The notes under the pieces were generated by a model. It was not told the origin of the DNA. It saw only the letters and a list, made by a program, of their open reading frames with translations, and did not search any database. 64,000 nucleotides of DNA from Lasioglossum baleicum (taxonomy: Eukaryota > Arthropoda > Insecta > Hymenoptera > Halictidae). The stretch spans positions 5,324,501 to 5,388,500 of the forward strand of contig NC_134948.1 in assembly GCF_051020765.1 (NCBI RefSeq), in the 5' to 3' direction. Below, in pieces: positions 23,361 through 34,200 of the stretch. How positions within the stretch are numbered: the first letter of the stretch is position 1; each line of letters begins with the position of its first letter. Both the position numbers and the translations under genes were made by a program.

Positions 23361-24489
23361 AATTGCCCCCTGATTCTTTAATAAGGTTTCCACAATGATC
23401 TCTTCACTTCCTAGCAACGCATTCGGAATTGCGTGCCTTGTGCAACTTATAATTGAAATATTTATTGGATTCTCATCGAGGTAGCAATTTGTACCTACAC
23501 AGTTATCGTGACGTATTACCTATGATATTGAGCTGCTTTCACATGTACATGCAATGTATAATGTATAATTTATACCTTTTTATACGTATTTATATTGATA
23601 ATTATTACCGATGATGCAATATCAAATAAACATGCAGAACAAGGATATCGATTGAATATAAGAACACTTAAGGTTTAATATCAATATTCTCTGGTTTTTT
23701 ATTCTTTCGATCATCATCTTTCTATTCTCTGCTTTTATGGTATTATTCAGAAACATAATTAGATTGTGGATATTTATTAAATTTTTTATCGTGTAGGATA
23801 TTTAATAATTTAATTTGCGGATTTTATGTATTATATGCAGTGATGCGAAAGAAACTTACAAAAATAAAATGCATATTTCTGTTCGTTTGACGAAGAATTC
23901 GACTTTTCTTTAAATCGTGAAAAATGTTCTGTCGTAGGAAAAAATTTCGAATCCCGTTAAACATGGCGCCAAAGGAGGGACATGTTCCTACACGAACCCA
24001 TGGCACGAACCTAACCTTTACTGCAAGCTTCGATGCAACCCGACCTACGTTCATGCATGTAGCATTTTGTTCGTTTGAAAAAAAACAGTGGAAAGATAGA
24101 AAAACGGCCGGCTTTTATTATTTGTTATTCGTTTGCAAAATTGAGTGGCAATTGCTTCCGATTCGCCGCATAACCAAGAGACCGTCGAGGTGCGATGAGT
24201 TTGGATGAGTTTTCGCGGTTCATTTTTCCCGCATCCACGTATCCGTCATCGGCAAGCTACTAATTAATCGTTGACAGATCCAGATTTACGAAGGCATAGT
24301 CACTGAAAATCGACGGGCAAGTGCTCGCATTATTGTCGCCTCCGTGCAAAGGAAAGTGTGCGGCAAAAATGCGTCACCGGTTCGAAGAGGCAGCGTCTCG
24401 GACGCGACAGGATTAACATGCAGAAATGAAAAATAGTCGGAAGCGGGGAACGCGTTGACAGTCAGTGGTATGCTTCACGAGTGAGCGGG
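23361..24489. other. 3' UTR of the small gene, then intergenic sequence
   Basis: AT-rich sequence follows the stop codon, with AATAAA at 23625-23630. Beyond about 23,650 I see no gene. The open frame at 23924-24208 has no recognisable features. Confidence 0.45.
23625..23630 (+). terminator. Polyadenylation signal AATAAA (gene at 22691)
   Basis: A canonical hexamer 265 bp after the stop codon, the first good one on the plus strand. Confidence 0.5.
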
Positions 24490-24542
24490 ATGGACGATCA
24501 AGAGCGAACAGTTGCGCAGGATGCCTCGAACTTGAAAACAGG
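24490..24542 (+). CDS. Candidate first coding exon of the Sxl-like gene
   Basis: ATG at 24490 in a good context (GCGGGATGG) opens an 18-codon frame, MDDQERTVAQDASNLKTG, closed by a donor (ACAGG|GTGAGT). It leaves two bases of a split codon. The first clear Sxl-like exon begins at 28222 with a single leading T, so the two would join in frame (GG+T gives Gly, then WSTQQPQRQ). Phase agreement alone has a one-in-three chance of being accidental. The alternative start is ATG 28334 (MTDQREQQ) inside the next exon. Inference only. Confidence 0.4.
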
Positions 24543-26026
24543 GTGAGTTTCATTTTTGAAATACATATTTCTCCTCCGTGTTTATCTTTCGCGTGGTGCA
24601 GCGCATTACCAATTTTGCAATTACAATTGTATGTATATTGGCCGTGAGCATTTAAATCGAGGTTAGAACCGATCCAAACAAACTTTCCAGAGAATTTCGT
24701 GTTTGGGATTATTGTTGTTTACACTGCCCCTATTGCGCATCGCTTTTTCTATCGAAACTGTGACAGTTTGGACCGCAGACTGGCCACCGGTAGCGGCTGC
24801 GTAATAGCGCATTGCAGTGTGTCCGGATAGTCTAGTATGTCTATAGAATCCGAGGGAAATAAAATTCTCGAATAAAAGGTGAAAATGGAGCTCCGAATGG
24901 AAATGGGATAATGCTCTTCAATTCTCCTTCTCCTGTAACCTTTTATTCTTTTAGCATAGATAATACATCGGAAATGGACTTTACATGTCTCCCGTATATT
25001 TTACGGGATTCGGAGTGATGTCAACGATTGATAGAGTAACCTCGTTTCGCGAAACAAAATAGAGCATAAGAAATGACGAGCGTGTGCTGCATGCACCAAC
25101 ACAGAAAGCAGAATAGAGGAATCATTGTTTTTAGTTTCCGCGACTGATTTCTAATTTAAATTTAAACTTTCCGTTCTCTGTGTTACACGAGATTTCGCTG
25201 TCAGACTAATTTATGATGTTCGTAGTACCCTACTGGTAGATGTTGCCAAGGTACGCCTCATTATCGTCACTGTGTCTAAAGAAAAATAAATACTGCAGTC
25301 GCGGAAGTACGCTATTCAAGGCTATATGGCACAACAACGAAAAAAAACCGCGGGCAACATTTTTTGTGCGACTTTCCGCTTCTGAGAAAATCGATTTTGA
25401 AAATATATAGGGCGCGCGCTTCATTGAGTTTCTCCCTCCCCTCTCGCCGCCCCTCCCTCCCCCCTCACTGCACGGGTCTCTTTGTGGATCTCTATCGTGT
25501 TTACATATAAAGTGTGCAAGGTTATCTGGCCGCCGTATGGAATTTTTCTTTTGAATTAAGGTCTATTTAAAAATCGCAAGTCCGGGGAACAGGGAGGAGA
25601 ATAATAGAGGAGAAATTGGCATGAACTCTTAATTGGCATAAACACGCGTCAGAAATTTCGTGGATACAGGTATCGAACCGTTTCACGTGCTTCCAACTAA
25701 AGTTTCTTATTCGAAAAACGACCAAGAGCTATGCGAATATCACTTTCGCATTTTGCTTCAATTTTAATTCAATTTGAAATTCAATAGACGCGGTATCACG
25801 TACACTGGTCGATTTGTAGACATTTAACACCGGAAGTCTATTAATAGGCTCAATGACTATGCCATATTGAAAATCGACTGAAAAATCGTTTTGAATAATA
25901 ATCCCGGAGAAGATTATCACGTTACGATATCGAGGGTGGTTTCAATACTAAAACAAGTTAATCCCTTTTACTCGAAGCTGTTTTACTCCGCAACCAAGCC
26001 ATTTTTTCTGACCAACATTTCCGTTG

Positions 26027-26352
26027 CACATGATTTATTACCTTTTATGAAGTTTATTACTCGTATAATTTACAACACTGAAATTTTGATCAATTTCTTA
26101 GATGGTTCTTAAGGTGCCAATTTTTTGTGGTGCCTTAAGATCGCACATAATTTATTACCTTTTATGAGTTTATTATCATTACTCGTATTTGCAACACTGA
26201 ATTTCGATCAATTTCTTAGATAATTCTTAATGTGCCAATTTTTTATGATATATTACCTTTTATGAGTTTATTATTACTCGTATTTACAACACTGAAATTT
26301 CGATCAATTTCTTAAATAATTCTTAATGTGCCAATTTTTTGTGGTGCCTTAA
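26027..26352. repeat. Three imperfect tandem copies of a 103-118-bp AT-rich unit
   Basis: Copies at about 26027-26144, 26145-26247 and 26248-26352. Each contains TTTATTACCTTTTATGA, an ACTCGTA motif, CAACACTGAA, GATCAATTTCTTA and TGTGCCAATTTTTT in the same order. The first and third end with GTGGTGCCTTAA. Small indels give the differing lengths. No coding frame. Confidence 0.8.
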
Positions 26353-27014
26353 AGTGGCCATTCCAGTGCGAAGAATTGAACTTGATGTTTGGGATTGTTT
26401 GACAATGGAGCAAGGAATAAATCGTGTGGCAGGAGATTGTCCGTGGTCACGGGGGATACGAGGGTGGCGTGACAGGGTGAAAAAACTGTGGGTCCCAGGG
26501 GACCCAGGTGTCGTCGGAGCTGCAAGGGTTAAATAATGGCCGGGTCTAAAATTTAGGCGGGACGGGTCGAGGGTGTTATGCGCAGGCTCGTCACACATTT
26601 CCGCGGTGAAAACGCCAGATGGTGGGGGTAGTGTGTACCGCGAGAGGGTGCCGCGCGCGAGAGGCAGGTCAGGGCTGGGGCTCAGTACGTTTGCGTACGT
26701 CGTTTGGATCGTGTGGTCCTCGGTGCAGTTCCTCCGCGAGTCTTTTCTCGCTGCGTTCTTCGGTGCCTCGTGCATCGAAACACTCCCTCCTTCTGGTATC
26801 AACGTAACCGTGGAGACGAACGTTCTTCGGTGATAACAAGACTTGTGAATTCCCACGATGCAGCCGTGGCTGGCTTACATAATTGTCAGCGTACAGTGAA
26901 GCGTCGCATACGCGCGTGACACACGGGACAACTGCGAGTGCTGCTCTTTTCACCGATCTTCCTTCGCTGTGTTTCTTTGACCGTGACGCTCCCTCCTGCT
27001 TCGGTACGTATGTC

Positions 27015-27185
27015 TTGCTCTCTCTCTCTTTCTCTTGGCCTATATCTATCTCTCTCTCTTTCCCTCTCCCTCCTCCGCCTCTCTTTCTCGTTCCCGCTGG
27101 TTCTCTCTGGTACCCTGACTCTCACTCCCTCTCCCTCCGTCTCTGTCTCACTCGCACGCGTCCCCGTGGCCTCTTTTCCTCTCGC
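27015..27185. repeat. CT-rich low-complexity tract
   Basis: Runs of CTCTCTCTCTTTCTC and similar. On the opposite strand these are GAGA-type motifs, which in insects bind GAGA-factor-like proteins at promoters. Whether they do so here cannot be read from sequence. Confidence 0.6.
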
Positions 27186-28221
27186 TCCCTCCGTAGTCTG
27201 ACAGCTTGGTCGATTCACGAATCCGCCGGGCCATTCGCTTTTCCCCGGGCCTCTTCAAAATAAGGCCACTCGGTTCCACTCTCGTTTCTGTGTCCCGCGA
27301 AAAGTGACAATTTCTTTCTTTCTTTCTCGTTCTCCTCGGTTCCCATCGAGCGAGCGTTGCTCTTTTGAAATGGTTGATCGGGAAACGGGGGAATCGTCGA
27401 GGGGGTTATTAATTTCGTGGCGAATCTGAGCGTGGTGTTGTGTGTGTCTCATCCCCGCTAAAAATCACGGTGCTCTCCTGTAAACAATAAACAAACGGAG
27501 CCGTGTAGTTCCGGTACGTGGAATTTCTCGTGAATGAAGCCGCGTACTATGTACCTTTGTTTTTATTTGTATTTTTTTCTTTTCTCACTTAAACAAATTT
27601 CCGTCGAGGTTCGGGCGATTCTGAAATCGCTTCTCGGGTTCACAGTCGTGTATTTACCAGTGTTTCTGTGCTCGCTGTTTGTTTAGCAATATCACGTTGT
27701 TGGATTTTGTACGTTAACAGGTTATGATGCAGGCGTTTTAGATTCGGATACCACCTCGCGCAAAGTACTCTTTTTTATAGAGAAATGTAATTGAGACGGT
27801 GTTCTCGCGTATTGTCTTGCACACAATTATTTGTCCGTAAGATCATTGTTTGCCATTCAGTTCCACTCTGCTTTGTAACCTTTCTTTGAATCTTGATCAT
27901 ACTTTTGCGAATATTGTGCTCTGTTGTATATTGGTTTGTATTTTAGTTTTGCTTTATTCGTGGCTGTTCGCTGGTTCTGTTTTGTCCTTACTTGCCTTTG
28001 TTTGTTTGTTTCTGACACACAGGTCTGGCATCATATACATATATGTATATATGCAGATTTATTTTCTATTTATTTTCAATTGCTTAAAGAAAGCGAGAGT
28101 ATTTGAAAAGCGCGCAGACCAACCAACGATCATGGCGTCACACGGGGAAGACGTAGTAATGATTTTGTTTATATTTTTTGTATTTGCTGACCCCATCCAT
28201 GGTTTTGCTGGGATGTATCAG

Positions 28222-31200
28222 TTGGAGTACGCAGCAGCCACAGCGACAGAACTCTCGACCGGTCGACACCGCTCACCAGCAGAATCAACTTGCGAATCAG
28301 CAAGTCGAACAAAATTCTGCGGAGTCTTCAAACATGACGGATCAAAGAGAACAACAGCTTCAGCCCCAACAACAGCAACAACAATTACAGCCACAGCAAC
28401 AGCAAAGCAAAAGTCTTGATGAGCCGAGGACAAATTTGATTATTAATTATCTTCCACAGAGTATGACCGAGAAAGATCTGTACAGCTTGTTTGTAACGAT
28501 TGGGCCTGTGGAGTCATGTCGCGTAATGAGGGACTACAAAGTAAGTTAAATCTGTGACACGCATCCTAGCAAAATATTTGCCGATAAATCAATATACCTT
28601 GTTTCTTGTACAGTCCGGTTACAGCTATGGCTTTGGATTTGTCAACTATGCGAAAGCTGAAGACGCAGCCACAGCCATAAATACCTTAAATGGCCTCCAA
28701 GTCCAGAACAAAAGGCTAAAGGTATCTTTTGCACGGCCATCGGGGGAGGAGATCAAAGAGACAAACCTTTATGTCACAAATTTACCAAGGTATTGCAACA
28801 TGCGAACAGTAGACTAATTAAACTTCTACAGATCTTAACTTCTGCTTTCTTCCATAGAAACATAACTGAGAGTCAGATCGACGACATATTCAGCAAATAT
28901 GGGAACATCGTACAAAAGAATATCTTGAAGGATAAACTTACTGGATTGCCAAGGGGTGTGGCGTTTGTCAGGTAAAAACAAAGAATACTTAGGCTAATCT
29001 GGGTAGTTAACAGTAACCGGTGTGCCAGTAGGAGTTATAAGTTAATGGTTGTTGGCAGTGTGCCATTTGTTGTCATAATTGGTAATATAATATGACGCGA
29101 CGGCAGTAACATATGAGAGATAGACGATTATTAAAGCATTAAATGTTTTCGTTGTGTGGTCGGCGCCTAGGTCTTTAGAAAATTGGAACGAGCGCGCCTC
29201 GAGGTGACGAAGCAGTTGTTCCCTCGGTGTCAGAAACTGCTTCGTCATTATGCAATGATTGCTCGCCAAGCGAATATAATGTCATACGCGTATTTATTTC
29301 CCCCGCGTGTATATCTTTGCTGCCAAATTATTTTTACACGGTCTCTCCTGACGCGCGTGTTTCACTTGCATAATTTGCGATTTTACCCCGCTCCGACGAC
29401 CCACCAACCTACTTAGCCGCGTTAAAGCACAGATTGTGCGTGCAACGGCACACCGGTTTGTTGTAGGAAATAGTATGAAAACTGTGTCAGCCGGCTGGAA
29501 ATAGCAGCGAAACTAGTTTGACAATTTCTATTAATTTTGGCAGATTTTAGGGATCCGTAACGGGACCACTTTTATAGCACGCTCTAGATCGCTCTTGATA
29601 AATCTTGTATTAGATCCCAGAGACCTGGCAGAGGATCGGTTATTCCTCTGCCAACGGATCTCTTTACGAGTATCAGGTTTTCTTCAATCCTATTTTATGT
29701 CTTGTAGATTCGATAAGCGAGAAGAGGCGCAAGAAGCAATCGCGAGACTACACGGCACGATACCAGAGGGTGGATCGGAGCCGCTTAGCGTAAAAATCGC
29801 GGAGGAACATGGGAAACAAAAGGCTGCGTATTACGCGGGATGGCAAGCCGGGTACAATCAGAGTCGAGGTAAGTGGTTCACAGTCTCCCATAGATTATTT
29901 GCCTTGCCCGTACCTCTTTATTCTGCAGCCTGACATTAAAAATTATCGCTTACGGTCGTAGTAGATCGAGGGGTTTCGCTACTGTAGTATTACAATTAAA
30001 ATCTTTCGATAACTTATAATTAGATTGCGGATCTTTGTGCAAAATGGAAACTTTCCAAGTCCATTGTGGGGAATTAGGGGGTCAATGAAAATGTGTTCCT
30101 TCCTTTCATATATCTATAATGTAATAACATGCTTTATAAATTCGTTTAATGTGCTCATACTTCTGTATTTTGCTTTCTCATTTTTATGATAACCGCACAA
30201 AATCCGCAGTCTAGGAATTGTAGCAGGAAGTACGATCGATTTTTACTGTCAGGTGAGAAACTTGCATTTTGGCTTCTTTTCTAAATCTTTCTTACCGGAG
30301 TCGCAGTAAATCAGTGCGTTCGTTTCATTATTGCCATTGTTGGAATTGTAGAAGCACCAATATTTAAGGAATTTTTTGATCAATAGAGCGCATCCTATCT
30401 CTTTCTCTTTCACTATCTCTCTCTCTCTTTTTTTTCTCTCTCTCTCTCTCTTTCTCGTTAGCTAATCATTTTGAAATCTCTTGTCGTGTATTAATATCTT
30501 CGTTCTTTTCTTTTCTCATGGCGACACATGTGCAAACATATAACGCGATCATTCTTTTTTTTTGGGATAAATTGTGTTAAACGTAGTTGCAAGGTGTACA
30601 CGCGCGCGCACGTATTATTAATTGATTATGCTGTTTCTGGTGGCGCGCTGTTAACGATGCAATATCGATCTTTGCTGGTTTCGCCGGGAAAGATCGAGCG
30701 CGCATCGTTGACGGCGCGCCGAAAATTTGAAAACACTGTTTCTAACATTTGAATTATTTGCCAGATATGGCTGCATCTAAATCAATGTACAGCGAAGATT
30801 CAAATTGCTGTTTGCGTGTTTCTAATAAACGCGCGCAACGTTATACAGTACAGTACAGTAATGTTCTGTGAATATTGTGGAGAACATAAGTTTCTTTTCG
30901 CTACTATTGTTTGTCTCCTTCCTCCTACACACACCGCTCCTGTGTTTTCTGTTTTGTTGACGAGTTTTGTCAAAGTTGTGCGCATGAGGTTGAGATTACA
31001 TCACATGTGTGACGGAAGATTTTTTGCCAGTGATATTCGGCCACAGTTCCTCCTTCGCAGAAAGGACACCCGAATGAAAGCAAATGTGTAGTGCTACTGT
31101 GATAGAAAAAAAGATATGTGTTGTTTCGTGTGCAATGATAAATATATATACCTTTGACGGACAAGCAGACAACCGAACGAAAAAAAAAAACAAAAAAACG

Positions 31201-34200
31201 TTGTATCTCGTGGCTAGTCAGAGTGGCAGCTTGTGTTGAAAAGAACGGAAAACAAAAAAGACCAAAAAAAAAGAGACACTTGCTAAGATGTATTTTGCAC
31301 ACACAAAAGGCTGGTTTAGAAGTTTGTGTTTTTTGGACGTTGCCTGGGTCAGTGAACTTTGCAACTCTGTTGTTCTAGTTGCCGCGCCACTGCTGTTATT
31401 ATTGATTTTGCCTAATCGTTTCTCGACTTTGTTCAAAGCTACATCGGAAACTTCATCCTATAGTTTTCTCTTTTTCCGCGTCGGCAAATTATGTATACTT
31501 ACTTATATACCTCGGATCTATATGTATTTTTTCGTTGTTTTTTTTTCATATATTTTTTGTCTGTAAGGTATCTCATAATGTATTATGTATATGTTTTGTT
31601 ACATATCATTTGAAACATTGGAAATACATTTTCTGTTAAGAGAAGAAACACTGTTATTAATGCTCTTTTCATCATCCTCGAATTAATGTAAACACTTAGG
31701 GTCTCTCTTCATGTTCATTTGTTTATGTATTTTTTCCCCCCCTCTCGTCTAATTATGTAATTGGATCACGACTGATTAACGCCTGTAGTGTTTATGTTTT
31801 AAGAAAATCGTATCTCTTCTCTTTATGTGCTCTCAGTAGGATTCTGTGTAACACAACATTTTGCGAATTGTTTATTATTGTACTTATCGCATACATGTGT
31901 ATAGAAATGTACATGCCTATGTACACAATGAATGTACATATTGATACATATTTCTGTACACATGTATCCATATTGCTCAAAGTAATCAGCAGATCACCTG
32001 CTGAAACGTTTCATCTCCGGTGGCATTGTTCTCGAAAAGATTTTAATTTAAATGTGATCTTCTGATTGGTTTCAGCAATACATAGAACCCGCAGTTTGCC
32101 TGACACACCAACTTGTTGTATGCCTGCGAATAATTACTCTTTAGCGAGCGTCGTTGCTAATCCGTGGTTAGCTCTGGACAGATTGCATTTGCAGAAACGT
32201 GTGGCTTTAATGGAAAATTTGTTCCATGCATGGCTGTGTCCAGTATCAAGCAATTATTGCTGCAGCGATGGACAAAACTGTTTGGACGCGTCCGCGACTA
32301 AACTATCGAACATGCTCGAAGTTTCCTGTAAACTCGATTAATGCAAAGGTTGTACACGGCAGTTAAGAGACTCGCGCGTGTATATGTATATGGAGCGAGG
32401 CCGAACAATTTTGTCCAATACTGTTGCCATACATACTTCTTAAATGTCTCGAAATAATTCTTTAACATGCCATTTTCATTTCTATGCTCGCCAATCCACG
32501 AAGGAGAACGTCTGTATACGACCAGGATTAAATACCAGCGTTATGTTCATTATCTTTATTAAACAGAGAGAAAATGCTTTTCTAGTTCGGTTGTATCGTA
32601 CGTTGTTAACCTTGCACTTTATGATTACGAGTCTCCCACTGGTGTAACGATGAATATTGGCATGATTTAAGTGCGCTTAACACCAGCCACGGCTGTTGTT
32701 TATCACATTGTAACGCGGAATGAGTTCTTAGCGTTTAGACTCGAGGCGAAAACAGCATTTCATTTTTCTGAACGGCGACGTTCGTTCGCTCGCTCGTTCG
32801 TTCTACGTTTTGTATGATAAGAGAAAAGAGCAGCAGCGTGTTGGCGTGTGCGACGTCCACCGGAAGTGTGTCCTCCGGGGGCGTTGGTTGAAGTGCGATA
32901 AAAGTCGTACGGGTTCCTAAAGGCTTAAAATTTTCTTTTTACGATGATATTCGCCGGATATGCAAGAGAATAAGAGAGCGAGAGAGAAAGAGTGAGAAAG
33001 AGAGAGAGTGAGTATAGATATATATATATTATTACTCCTGTCTATATAACTCGAGAATAACGATGACACAAATTGCTCAACGATTGTAAACGAAACCTAC
33101 CTAACAAACCGAAAAAGACCAGTCTGTCTGTGGCGGTTGAACGCGTAGACCCGGAAGCAGAGAAAATACAACCAAACTACATGAAATCTATTCTAACGAA
33201 CAGATGTATTATCGAAGCTCAAATGTTCACGCGTTTTTCTCTTCTTGAGTTCATGTGTTTCATCGCTCCACGAGTCCATGCGTTGAACCTCTGTGCAATG
33301 AGAGAACCCTCGGACGTGTTCAGAGACTGATCCTGTGGACACACGAGGAAGTCTGTTTTTTTAGGAGATAGACTTATAAGACGTTGCCCCTCCCCCCGGT
33401 TTTGACGGTGATTTTCAGTAGTCGAAACACGTTACACAATTTTTACGACCGTCGACCCGATGACGGTCAAGTTTCGTCGAGAGTCCGCCGAAAACGGACG
33501 GCGTAGCTAGCGAAAGTATTAAACGAGAAGAGAAGAGAAGAGATTTCTGTCGACGTTTGAAGCTTTGTTCCGCGTCGGCTTCGAATCGAAAGAACAATCG
33601 CGATCGTCTGGTGGCGAGGTATAATAGCACGATCGCGATTATTCTTGAGAGATGTTAAACGATCTTCGCTGTTACTAAACTTTCGTCCTTTTAATCCTAC
33701 TATATTATATATGAAATATATATATATATATATATTATATGAAAATCGGTCGAAACGTTTCCGCGTGCAGGAGAGGTTTAGGTCCTGATTAGATAGAGAT
33801 AAAGAAAATCGTATCTCCCACGAAACACACCCTGACAATCGTTCCTTTTTTTTGATCGAATTTTCGCGAATATTGCGCGTATATTTATCTCTCGTATATC
33901 GTAGTTCGATCACTATGATTCCGTTCGAACGTTGCGACGTAGGAGGCCACGACGTTTGTCGTCGAGACCTTTGCTCGACTAAATCAGTATAGAATCGCGT
34001 TCAGATGCGGTTGATCGAGAACGGGCATGTACAACCCTTACGCATTCGTTCGGAGTTGCATTTCTCATCGGTAGATTGTTCGCGAATTGTTGCATTTTAG
34101 AAGGGACGTGTTGTTGTTATTGTTGTTGTTGTTGTAATGATTATCGCCACGTGGGACACGCACCGTCCAGCAATAAGCGGATTCGAGAACGCAGTCTATG

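Larger units (their letters stand above)
24543..28221 (+). other. Presumed first intron and upstream region of the Sxl-like gene
   Basis: No coding exon is recognised. It holds an imperfect three-copy repeat (26027-26352), a C-rich tract at 25435-25475, a GC-rich stretch at 26560-27000 and a (CT)n-rich stretch at 27015-27185. The GC-rich part has a TCAGTACG initiator-like motif near 26680 and may be a promoter or 5' UTR. The 3' end has a branch-point-like TTGCTGAC near 28185 and no AG until CAG at 28219-28221. Confidence 0.4.
29869..32075 (+). other. Sxl-like intron before terminal exon A, with U-runs
   Basis: No coding exon is recognised. It carries several runs of T on the transcribed-sense strand: T8 at 30428-30435, T9 at 30555-30563, and T6, T9, T6 at 31527-31532, 31538-31546 and 31553-31558. 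A long CT tract at 30400-30455 and a TACAGTACAGTACAGTA stretch near 30845 are also present. It includes the MITE at 30021-30213. Confidence 0.6.

Noticed and set aside
26490..26515. Palindrome TGGGTCCCAGGGGACCCA
   Set aside because: Short GC-rich palindrome in a candidate promoter region; no known site and too short to be notable by itself.
28130..28419. Frame starting MASHGEDVVMILFIFF as the Sxl-like N-terminus
   Set aside because: It is out of frame with the RRM coding sequence and overlaps the pyrimidine tract and acceptor at 28221; it would need a frameshift.
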